Below, in pieces: positions 31,883 to 41,489 of a stretch of DNA of 64,000 nucleotides (positions are counted from its first letter, which is position 1; each line of letters starts with the position of its first letter). A model generated the notes under the pieces. That model saw only the letters and a program-made list of their open reading frames with translations, ran no database searches and was not told where the DNA came from. The stretch covers positions 1,736,001 through 1,800,000 of the forward strand of contig JARFIW010000885.1 in assembly GCA_036346225.1 (NCBI GenBank). The letters run 5' to 3'. The DNA is from Platerodrilus igneus (Eukaryota > Arthropoda > Insecta > Coleoptera > Lycidae). Made by a program: the position numbers and the translations under genes.

Positions 31883-32179
31883 TTACATGTGATTTTCCAA
31901 TGCTCCACCCGAAGGTACTACATTGGCCAGGAAGCGAGTTTTTTTTACCTGGAAAATTTTGAATTTTGCCGAACCCTTGCTGTTCCAAGCAAGGTAGGGA
32001 TCTTTAACGTGCGTGACAACACTCACACACGGGACCTCCATTTTACCTCTCATCCGAACGAGGGTGTTTTTTTGTGAAAAATGCTCGCCTAACATTTTTC
32101 AAGCGGACCGTGTCGGGATTCGAACCCGGGACCTTGGGCGTAGTAGTCACACACATACCACTACGCCACGGAGCCGCCA
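31883..32179 (-). mobile_element. Full-length tRNA-derived SINE with 13-bp TSD
   Basis: On the minus strand the element begins GGCGGCTCCGTGGCGTAGTGG; the A box (TGGCGTAGTGG) is at 32158-32168 and the B box (GGTTCGAATCC) at 32116-32126, the internal Pol III promoter of a tRNA-derived head. The body runs to GGAAAATCACATGTAA at 31883. ATAAGTAGTATCA is perfectly duplicated on both sides (31870-31882 and 32180-32192), indicating a recent target-primed insertion. It is not a functional tRNA gene: the acceptor stem does not close and the body is fused directly. Transcription would depend on Pol III and mobilisation on a partner LINE. Confidence 0.92.
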
Positions 32180-32192
32180 ATAAGTAGTATCA

Positions 32193-33493
32193 GCCCGAGA
32201 AAATGCGGGTCATATAGGAACTTAGGCACCAACAATAAAATAAAATCGGAGCCAAAAATTAACTAAAACAAACTCGGAGCAGTAATTTGTCTATGCTCCT
32301 TCCGAACCGGAAGATGTTTGTCGACGAAATCCTATTGTCCTTGATCTCGTTTCATTTTCCTTCTGGAAGCGTAAACGCCTTAAGCCCAATATATAGTCCT
32401 TGCGCCCCAGATTCTTATGCCGACTTTGCTCTCCTTCGGACTTGATTTTTGGACGTTACGTTTTCGTTTTACTTCCCTGTTTTGCTGGGTTCTCTTTCGT
32501 TTACTTGATTTTTCTTTCACCCGTGTGGGTCCGGGAATAGAATAGCCCCATGGTTTGACCTGCCTGTCGTAAGAGGCGACTACAGCGGTCTAACACATAC
32601 GCACACGCACACTTTATACACGCATAACACATACACTCTTCTTACACACCCCCCCCTCCACATATACATGCATGCACGCACACGCCCACGCCTACTCATA
32701 CATAACTACACAGGGATTCTGTTTTATTTTCTTTTGTACGATTCTTAGGTTTTTTTTGGGTTTTGTACTTGGTGTTGGTGTTATTCTTTATGGGTTTTTC
32801 TCTTTTTATCGTTTCTTTCGTTCCACTTTCCTTTCCCTATCCTTTTGTTGGTCTTCTTTGCTGTCGGTCCCTATACTGATTGTGTTTCGTCCATCCGCTC
32901 CTGTGGTAGGTGCTTTCTAGTCCGTTCTTCTTTCTTCGGAAATCACGACTTAGTCGACTTTAGGACTAGTCAGCATTTCTTTTCTTTGATTCTTCGGTTA
33001 TTTTTGGTTACCACAGTTTGTAGTACACTGTTTCCTTTTACCAGCGTTCCTCCTCTCTTCCTCTCGTTCTCCCTGGTTGTTCCTTTACATCCTTAAAGCT
33101 TGACTTTTGGGTCCTGTTTTGGTTGGCACTGTTGGTTTTCTTCCTCGTTCCTTTTCTTCTTTGGAGGTTGATAATCTTACTGTTTCTTTTGAGAAACATC
33201 CATCCGTTGAAGACTGCGCAGTGCTGAGACCGTTCCACCTTAGTCCTCCTTGATTACTTATTACCCGTCTTTCCTTCTTTTTTCTCTTCTTCTTCTTTCT
33301 CCCTTTCTATTATTGGTCTTCGAGCCGGATAAAAGTTTTTTGTGTTTTGTTGGGTGGTTTCTTTTTTTGGTTTCTTTTGTTTTCGTAACGAGTTTTTTTT
33401 AGTTTTAAGCGAATTTTCTTTTTGTTTGTTGGTTTTTTTGGTACTGCCCACTCCCGTACTTTTGCTTCTCTATCCCGACCTTTTAATTTTGCT
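32193..33493. other. Internal DNA with a repeat-like GC-rich block and T-rich DNA
   Basis: Around 32525-32585 is a GC-rich block (GGTCCGGGAATAGAATAGCC, CCTGTCGTAAGAGGCGACTA) that looks like a dispersed repeat I could not name. It is followed by (AC/CA)-rich DNA (32595-32700) and long T-rich DNA (32720-33480) whose antisense Lys-rich frames are not genes. Confidence 0.4.
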
Positions 33494-33508
33494 GGAGGGG
33501 GGGGGATT

Positions 33509-34901
33509 TGTTACGTTCGTTTTCGGCAATAATTGGTTATTTTATTCACATAAATTCCTTTTCTAGTATTAAATTCTCCAACGATACCCGATATATTGTA
33601 CCTGTTCAGATAAGCTCGCTTTACCGTAATTTTCAACTCAAATCCCTTGTTAATTCATTATCCGTTCGTATAAATTCCATGTCTATTGTTAAATCTTTCC
33701 GCAAAGTTAATAATAAATACTCTTTCTAAGAATTTCTCAACGTAAATCCAGTTGTTTTGAAACGACAAGTTTATGCTACAATTAATTAGTCAAGATTCTG
33801 TTAAAGTATCCGTGAGCGCGTTATACCTTCCGATAACGTATAATTACTTTCTAGTGGGTTTCCCATCTAAAGATTTGTCGAAATAATATATCCTACTATT
33901 CTCCGGTAAAACCGTGTTTTTCAGTTTCAATCGCGTTTCGATAACGCGGATGTTTGCTTTTCGAGTTCGTGTTATTTTGAACTCCTTTTAAACTTTGATG
34001 CTGCAGCTTGTGCTTTGATGCACTTTTAAAAACTACTCGTTCTGTTACTCCATGAGCGATGCACGTTTCTCCTCTATCAAATGTGTAGATTTGGTGTGTA
34101 TCGGTAAGTGCTCCTGAGTTGTGAATATTAGTAAGGCTTCCCTTTTTTAGCTCTTAGCTGGAGGCTAAATTGGTTGTTACGTAGCCCGATTATTCCTTGA
34201 TGTGGATCAACTGCTTTTGCATGTAGACCGCCGTTGCAATTAAGGTAGTAGCATGGTTGTTGTCGACTACCGCGGCTATGCTGTGTCAATTCGCTTCCGA
34301 GGGCTGACCAGATAAGTATCCCGACATATGTATGTCTTGTTTTCCTTTTCTAACATACCCAGGAATAAACCCAATTTGAAATTGGATACACTAATGTTTG
34401 TTCTGGTAAAATCCTTACTAGAAAAATTTCGAACTTTAATGCTTTTGCTCTTTGTACTTAACCCATCTGCTTATACGAAAGTATCAGTAGTATTCTTTTT
34501 TTTGCTGATTAGAGTTATAACAAATGCTTCGTATGGTAAAATCCTTACTAGTAAGGTTTCTAAATTTAATGTTTTTTTAATTAACCCATCCGCTTATACG
34601 AAAGTATCAGCGTTATTTTTTTTTTGTACTGATTAGATTTATTTCATGTTAGCTACGAATTGCGCACTTCGTGGAACAATTAGTGAATTTGTCCATAGAG
34701 TAAAATTGTTTTATTAAATAGTAACCTTAGTTAATTTTGTTTTGCTGTTTCGATAGAAATTTCTATATTTGTGTTTTTATTGTAAATAAAAAATCGTTGG
34801 CGATGTTTATTTTTGTGTTGCTAGGAACCTCTCCCCTCGCCGAATTGGTAGTTAGCCTGGTATATTTACGTTTTCTTTCGGCTACGTCATGGTACGTAGC
34901 A
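33509..34901 (+). repeat. 3' LTR of the composite element, complete
   Basis: It begins TGTTACGTTCG and ends CTACGTCATGGTACGTAGCA, 1393 bp. The first 645 bp match the 5' LTR; the terminal 20 bp match the terminus of the solo LTR at 20729-22097, confirming the true LTR end. Internal short repeats (CTTACTAG(A/T)AA, CCGCTTATACGAAAGTATCAG) lie at 34430-34610. Confidence 0.85.
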
Positions 34902-34905
34902 CATT

Positions 34906-35115
34906 AAAAGAATTCGGAGCCGATGACAAATCAATCGCAGTTATAAAAAATAATCTAACAAACACGAAATCAAAAGTAAAATTTATAGGAGAAATTTCAG
35001 AACCCTTTGAGGTCAAAACAGGAGTAAGACAGGGCGATGGGTTATCCCCACTACTCTTCAACTGTGTACTGGAGAAGGTAATGTGAGAGTGGAGGAAAAG
35101 AATAGAAGAAGAAGG
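34906..35115 (+). pseudogene. RTE-like LINE, segment 2 (RT motifs 4)
   Basis: It continues the RT after the LTR element: LKEFGADDKSIAVI, SKVKFIGE, then EVKTGVRQGDGLSPLLFNCV, the G(V/L)RQGDxLSP(L)LFN block that precedes the catalytic loop in RTE-type RTs. A TGA at 35087 follows KVM, then EWRKRIEEE is still readable. The segment is interrupted again at about 35116 by an LTR-like unit before the catalytic FADD block, which lies at 36640. Confidence 0.85.
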
Positions 35116-36590
35116 TGTAACATCTCCTTTTAATTTAAATTAAAAGTAAGTAATATAAAAGGACATGTGGCCTGACCACATGTCACCGCACGGCAATGTC
35201 GTGCTTATGATTTATAGTCACCGTCAATAAATATGCTGAGGCATCACCAGATTGGAATAGCCCGCCATCTTTTTATCAAAACATAGGGGTTTTACCGCTT
35301 AATTAAATAACTAATCAAAATTCTATTCAGGAAGTTTTGTAAATCACGATTTTTACAGTAATTTGATAACAAGTCCGCGTGAGGGGAAGTTAAATTACGT
35401 TAGTTAATAGTAATAAATATTTGCATAAATTTATTGCCAGCATGTTTAAGTAGGTCAAGTTTAAACGTAGTTTGTAAATACGGAAGTAATAGTAGGATAT
35501 TATGTAGGAAACTGGACCTTAACCCATCAATAAGGGTGCATTCGAAAGGAAATTGATAGGTTAAGAGTACCCCGAAGTTCTTTATGAACACTCTAAAGCT
35601 CCAGAAAGTCTAACAAAGAATCGGAAATTGATAAATACCAGCGTATTCAGTTTAGGGATTATTATTTTTGAGTCTCAGATAGGGTAGTGCGAAACCATTC
35701 GCTAGTAATCGTTGATTAATAGAATATTAGAAAGAAAAAAAAAGCTTTTATCTCGAGGGGAGCCTCGAGTAAATACAAAGTGTGATTAATATTTCGTTGA
35801 CCGCATCGAGAGCGGTTCATTTCCATTTTTAAGTGATTTATCATCCCAAGTGTAACTGATTAAATAAATTGTGGGTGCGATTAGCGGTCCAGATAAACTG
35901 ATTTCACTAAATTAAATTGGACAGCGGGCACGGATTGTAAAACATCCAGGTGCTCCGGCCTTTTCACTTTCAATGTACGAAAGTGGAGGTCTTTATAAAC
36001 TCAACTAAATACCGTTAGCCCGACAAAGCAACACTGTGGTGCAACCTATAGCAGGTAGTTGTTGGTATAGCCAAGCGGTGCATGTAATGTAAGTAATTTT
36101 AATGTTAAATTGAACCTTAAGGCGATTTATGACATACTTGTCTGTAGTATACAAAATAACTAGGTTAAGAGTATTTAGTTAGGGAATTAGGTATGCATAA
36201 AAACAGATCCGTGGTGTATATTTGTTTTTACATCCTAGTAAAGAAGTTGCTTGGAAAGACCTATTTTTTTATTTAAATAAGGTTGAATAAAATTAGGCAA
36301 AAGCTTGTAAGTGGCTCACGAACAAGTACTGGAAGTCAGGGTAAAGCTTTGTAAAAATTGAATTTCTAAAAAAAAAATTTAAGGTGTTAGAAGTATCCCC
36401 TACCGTGTTTAATAAGGGATAATGATTATCTTTTAGAAATACTCTGCTGCAGGATTGTTATAAAAGAAAGAGTAAAAAATAGGCTCAAGAGCTTATTTTT
36501 ATATTGAAACTGTAGGTACCCGTTTTAGGTGTTTTATTTGTCACCAATACAAATAAAACAAACCAATATTATACAAAGGGAAACGTTACA
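35116..36590 (+). repeat. Probable solo LTR (TGTAAC...GTTACA) inside the LINE
   Basis: The 1475-bp insert begins TGTAACATCTCC and ends AAACGTTACA (6-bp inverted termini, TG...CA) and has no coding capacity. It separates two blocks of RT that are normally adjacent. The putative TSD (GAAGG against GATGA) is poor, so the exact borders are uncertain. A hexamer palindrome cluster (CTCGAGGGGAGCCTCGAG) lies near 35752. It is not obviously the same family as the TGTTACG LTRs. Confidence 0.55.
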
Positions 36591-37510
36591 GATGAATTCC
36601 TAAAATAAAAATAGGAAGAAAGAAAGATAATCTGGAAATTGACTGTCTGGCTTTTGCAGACGATCTGGCAATACTAGCGGAAAACTTAGAAGATGTACAA
36701 AGACAAACTGATATACTGAAAGAGACAGCAGAAAATGCTGGACTACAAATATCATAAAAAAGACAGAATACATGACTAATAGAAAACATACCAAAACAGA
36801 TCACAACAAAATATGGGAAAATTAAGGGAGTAAACAAGTCCAAATACCTGGGAGAAGTAATTCAACCAAACGCCCTTGACAAAGAAGCCATTCTAACAAG
36901 AGCAAGAAAAATAGAACTAGCATTTCACTTGACAAAAAATATATACAATAAGAAGTCCATATCCATCAGTGCAAAGATAAGACACTATAATACAGTTATC
37001 AAACCAGAGGGCCTCTATGCCTCAGAACGCCTTATACTGAACACAGTCAGACAGCTAGACGCGGTAGAAAAAAGAGAAAAAAATGTTACGGAAAATCATG
37101 GGACCAAAATGTGAAGACGGAAAATGAGAAGCAATAAGGAGATATATTCAAAAACAGAAGATAACAGACACAATGAGAAATAGAAGAGTGATATTTTACG
37201 GTCACATTAAAAGAATGAATAATGAAAGATTAGCAAAGAGACTATTCAATTACTTCGACAGAAACCCTTAGACACAGATGATATGGCTCAAGGAAATCAG
37301 AAAAGACATGGAAGAAATGAAAATAGATAGAATAGAGGTAGAACAAAGAGAAAAACTCAGAGTAAAAGTAAGAGGGTTCAAAGGTTTTCAAGAAAAGGAA
37401 ATAGAAGACTGGAGCGAAATGGACAGAAGAAAGAAAGAAACAACACGGAGAAAAAATGAAAGAATACTGGTAGAGAAGAAAGAGGGGAGAAAGATAATCA
37501 TCATAAGTTA
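36591..37510 (+). pseudogene. RTE-like LINE, segment 3 (catalytic loop and C-terminus)
   Basis: It resumes with KIKIGRKKDNLEIDCLAFAD, completing the FADD catalytic motif (FADDLAILAENL) near 36645. The thumb and tail follow: a KTEYM-like block near 36763, KYLGE near 36842, the 36929-37114 frame (NIYNKKSISISAKIRHYNTV, LYASE), and finally 37278-37510 (MIWLKEIRKDMEEMKI, QREKLRVKVRGFKGFQE), a tail typical of RTE LINEs. Several stops and shifts are present. No simple 3' tail is obvious. Confidence 0.8.
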
Positions 37511-38559
37511 TTTCACGTGGTCCATAGTTGGCCGAAATCGAAAGAAGAACTGGACTTTGTTGAACATCTTGAGTATTGTTTTTAATACCTATATTTTATT
37601 TTTAAAAGGTAAAAATACCTATTTTTTATTTTTAATACAATTAGTGGTTGTTCACAGACGCTATGTATGATTATTGTTACCCTACTATAATATAATTTAA
37701 ACCTAATATTGATTTCTTACCTCTGGCTTTAGTTACCCCAGCCACCAGGTTTTATTTATTTCTTTTTTTAAATACAGGATTTTATATACTTTTTACAATG
37801 TATACATAAAGTGTATCTACAGACCCAAGTTTTACATTAAAAAGTAAACCTGTCAAACAAATAGCTTTTAGTTGGCTGATATCTGAAACTGAAAAGTGGC
37901 ATAAGTAACCCCGAATGACGTTACATTTCTGATGAAAGAAATGTTTAACTTTATTGTATATAGAAAAAACAATTGATTATAAAGATTGCTAACTTGTATA
38001 ACGGCCGACGAAAGCGCATTTCCTCAATCTTGTTTGAAGCATTATTATTAAAAACAATAATTATGGACTTTTAAATTGAAAACAATTTACTTTTGAATTA
38101 CAAATCTCCTGAAATCGTTCTCGTTTGGTTAATTCTTATAAATGATATGAGCTTCCCCGAATACCTTTTCTCTAATAACGTTAGATCTTGCTTGACTGAA
38201 GCGACTGAATTTCAAATGGGTATCTATTTTCGTTCAGTATAATCGTATAAACTTATAATTAACGAACGATTAACAGCAATCCGGTCAAGGTCAAAGTCAA
38301 AGCCAACATCTTCAATAACAGGCAGAATTTAAAACTAAAATTGCTTCATTTCTATTATAAATTTTAATGCAGTGATGCAAAACGTCTGTAAATTGCGATG
38401 GTTTTATCTTTTATGCATAAAATAAAAGAATGTTTCTTCCTTCGCAAGCTTCGCTACATATTAACTCGTGCCTTTTACAAAGTATAACTAATAAAACTAA
38501 TACCTTCCAAACGTATGATGTCTGCAAAGGCTAATAATACGAAGAGGTCACAAAGACGT
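37511..38559. other. Unassigned AT-rich DNA
   Basis: No gene, TE domain or clear repeat, apart from a short imperfect duplication of a TATTTTTTATTTTTAA-like word near 37580-37640. Confidence 0.3.
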
Positions 38560-38965
38560 CGTTACACAGTCACTTCATTTCATAAACGAAGGCTTAATTT
38601 CGATACATACAGAACGTCACATACGTCACGTCTTTGTCCGTTTGTTTGGGTTGACAATAGGGGGCGTCTGCGCAGGCGTGTGTTTATGAAATGAAGCTGG
38701 AAAGCGACGCGACGCGTTGTTTGTTGTTAGTGGAAGCCGGTTCTAATGCGGTAAATCGATTCCCATACCGATGACTTCAGTTAATTTTGTTAAATTTTAA
38801 CTGAAAATCTTTTTCGTACCTATTGCGAGTTTTAAATTAAGTGAATTAAACAATCGTTAGCTTGTGTGGATTGGTATACAAACATTACATTCAAAACAAA
38901 ACATGTATTTTTTCGAGTGGCGTTCGAGCTTGCCGAGATACAGCGTTAAAGCCTGAACGATGATT
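38560..38965 (+). promoter_or_regulatory. Candidate promoter and first coding exon of a host gene
   Basis: This ~400-bp stretch is richer in GC and CpG than its surroundings (AAGCGACGCGACGCG near 38703, GCGTCTGCGCAGGCGTG near 38666, the last resembling an NRF1-type site). It ends in CCTGAACGATGATT/GTAAGTATT, i.e. an ATG at 38960-38962 followed after one codon by a consensus splice donor at 38966. A CpG-rich 5' UTR ending in a very short coding exon and a large intron is a common animal gene layout. No TATA box or downstream exon is identified within the window; the next 2.5 kb is repeat and unassigned DNA. Confidence 0.4.
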
Positions 38966-39432
38966 GTAAGTATTCATTAATTTTATTTTATTATTAGTTT
39001 ATTTAGTAAAACTAACGTTACTAAGTGTCTGAAGATACTTCATATTAAGGGTAACAATGATGATGCTGGTCCTGTTTTGTTTAGAACGTGCAATTGTTTC
39101 AGCGCGTACGTTCTAAAATGTAGGAATCGTATATTGTATACCCAGTAGGAAAAGCTCAACATTCCCGGAGTCCGGGAATGTTGCATTTCCACCTATATGA
39201 AGGTAGCAATACAAACTATAGCAATAAAAATAACATTACAGCAAACGAAATCAAATACTCAAAAATATTTATTACAATGACTCAAATGAAAAGTTCATGC
39301 AATATAGAAAAATTTATAAACTAAACCCTTACAAACATGCTACTATTGTAAATTTTAAGCATAAAAGCCAAAAATCTAAATACATATTTTGAGTTTTTGG
39401 ACATTCGCAACTACGTTGTCATTATTGTATAT
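38966..39432. other. Unassigned DNA, possibly intronic
   Basis: No gene. ATTCCCGGAGTCCGGGAAT at 39159-39177 is a short perfect palindrome. Confidence 0.3.
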
Positions 39433-39975
39433 CGATTCGATATACGCGATTCGTTTTTCTTGTGCGTATTTCTACACATAAAAACTATCCGATTCACTGG
39501 TCGTAATAGCTTTCCAGGCCGTACAAAGTCAAAAAAGGCTATTATGAGTTTTGGCATTCTAACATGATATCGCCATAACGATTCGATGTACGCGATTCGT
39601 TTTTTTGTGCCTATTTCTACACACAAAAACTATCCGATTTACTAGTCGAAATAATTTTGCAAGCCGCACAAAACAAAAAAAAATTATTTTAAGTATAAGC
39701 ACTTACAGACACTATGTCAAAATTCTCAATAACGATTCCATGCACGCAATTCATTTTTCTAGGGCATTTTGCTACATATAAAGACCACCCAATTCAAAAT
39801 AGTTTTCCAGGCCGTACAAAACTAAAAAAAAAATAGTTTTGGTATAAGCACTTACTGATACTATGCCAAAATTCTCAAAAACGATTCCATGCACGCAATT
39901 CATTTTTCTAGGACGTTGCTACATATATAGACCACCCAATTCAAAATTCAACATAGTTTTCCAGAACAATGTTAC
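39433..39975. repeat. ~150-bp tandem repeat, about 3.6 units
   Basis: CGATTC(G/C)AT(A/G)(T/C)ACGC(G/A)ATTC marks unit starts at 39433, 39579, 39733 and 39882 (spacings 146, 154, 149). Each unit also has TCTACA(C/T)A(T/C)AAA...CTATCCGATT or ACCACCCAATT and CCAGGCCGTACAAA. The first two units resemble each other most, as do the last two, suggesting stepwise duplication. Short minus-strand frames across it are not genes. Confidence 0.85.
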
Positions 39976-40324
39976 GCGATGGCAAAACAGCGATTTTCGA
40001 AAAATGGGGTGCCAGTAACAAAATTGGTTTTTTCAAATTTTCGAAGAATCTTATGTAATAAAATAATGTCGAATTTGAACAATGCGGTACAAGGTTAGAA
40101 CAATCTGGAACAACTTTCAAAATCATAATATTTAAAAAATGGGGTGCTAACTTCACATACATAACTTTTTCCGCCGATTATGACCACACATCCCATCTCA
40201 TCGGCAAAACAATTGAGCATCTCGTAAAAACTAAAAATTTTAAATGCGCATTTGAAAATACAGGAAATTATTTGCAACAATATTTCCAAAGCTTTTGCTC
40301 TAAATTCAACACTAATGGTTCTAA
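39976..40324. other. Unassigned DNA
   Basis: Contains two copies of AAAATGGGGTGC (39999 and 40135) and poorly defined repeats; no gene. Confidence 0.35.
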
Positions 40325-40876
40325 TTAGGGGTGGGCGATACGGGATTTTGCGTATCGAATATCGATACATATTCTATATCGATATGTATTGATATATGGA
40401 ATATCGATATATATCGATACGTATCGATGCGTATCGATACGTATCGATGTGTACCGGTGCGTATCGATACATATCGATACGTATCGATGCGTATCGATTT
40501 GTATCGATGCGTATCGGTACGTATCGATTCGTATCGATGCTTATCGATTCGTATCGATGCGTATCGATACGTATAGATACGTATAGATATATATAGTAAT
40601 TCGTATCGGAACGTTTAGATGTGTAGATTACGTATACATATCAACACGTATCGGTACGCATCGATAATTTATCTACTCTTTCTTTGGGAATAAAAGCACA
40701 AGATCGTTTTAAAATAATGTATTTACTGACAATTCGATCTTTCACTTAAGATTGTTTTTTATCAAAATATTATCGATACATATCGAGTATCGATATATTG
40801 ATATTTATTTTTCGCTGTATCGGGGGTCGATACGGGGGTCGTATCGATACGTATCGATACGCCGACCCAGCCCTAA
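40325..40876. mobile_element. hAT-like non-autonomous element with decamer satellite
   Basis: The ends form an imperfect inverted repeat: TTAGGGGTGGGCGATACG at the left and the inverse of CGTATCGATACGCCGACCCAGCCCTAA at the right, like the TAGGGXTGGGC termini of many hAT elements. No transposase. Between the ends lie a ~10-bp repeat (GTATCGATAC and variants) from about 40350 to 40600 and again at 40765-40860. An exact 8-bp TSD could not be found, so the hAT assignment is tentative. Three overlapping plus-strand frames are artefacts of the satellite. Confidence 0.6.
40400..40600. repeat. TATCGATA-rich 10-bp satellite
   Basis: About twenty tandem variants of GTATCGAT(A/G)C in phase with the DNA helical turn. 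Many contain TATCGATA, the octamer recognised in Drosophila by DREF and BEAF-32; whether it is bound here is unknown. Confidence 0.85.
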
Positions 40877-41489
40877 CTATAATCTCCAATACAGTCCACT
40901 TAGTTGAGGAGCAAGGAACTGCAGCTTAGAACAATAAAGGTACGCGGAGGTAAGTCCATATATAAAATTATAAGACCCCCGCGCTGAACAAATGGTCTTC
41001 GTCGCCGGATTATTAATTAAATAGTTCCTATCCTTTAAGCTCCTCATTTATACTAAATTTAATAATTGTCGTAGTTTTGATTATGGTTAAACGTGTTACA
41101 AAGAGAATAACATCCTGCTTACAAATTTAATGGTAGAAACATCCCGTTATAACGGTAGATTTTATAATATATCCCTTATGCTTTGTTGCAAAGATTAGTG
41201 GTCGAACAGTTTACTTTAGGTAAACTAAATTTATGAGGGGTTATTGTATTGTAAATCTTTACTTTATTTATCGTCTCAAGTTCGGGGAACCATTCAGGTT
41301 CATGCAACTTGTATAACAAAGGGGTTGGAATCTATTTGAAACGTTAAACGTTTTTGTTGGGCGAGCACTGTAATTAGTTGCATTTGTCCATTAATAATTT
41401 AATTTCGTAGATTAATTAGTTGTAGCGTATTTGGGTACGCATTGTTTTTACATTAATTTTTATTGTCGTTTATTAATCATTAATCGAAT
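40877..41489. other. Possible 5' LTR/leader of the BEL element
   Basis: An AATAAA at 40933 and a leader-like AT-rich run before the gag ATG are compatible with an LTR plus leader. No matching copy was found after pol and no primer-binding site is convincing, so borders are not given. Confidence 0.25.

Larger units (their letters stand above)
28909..34901 (+). mobile_element. Composite LTR element (TGTTACG family) inserted in the RTE LINE
   Basis: TG at 28909 and CA at 34901 are bordered by CATT on both sides (28905-28908, 34902-34905). If one CATT is removed, the LINE frame reads straight through the junction. The left LTR-like block (28909-29555) and the 3' LTR (33509-34155) are highly similar direct repeats. 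A polypurine run, GGAGGGGGGGGGA at 33494-33506, lies just before the 3' LTR, supporting plus orientation. No gag-pol of its own is present between the repeats, so this is non-autonomous or rearranged. A SINE (31883-32179) sits inside it. Confidence 0.85.

Noticed and set aside
33038..33451. Lys-rich antisense frames
   Set aside because: Product of T-rich DNA; homopolymeric composition and no motif.
40331..40596. Three overlapping frames rich in RIDxYR repeats
   Set aside because: All frames of a 10-bp satellite read alike; no independent evidence for coding.
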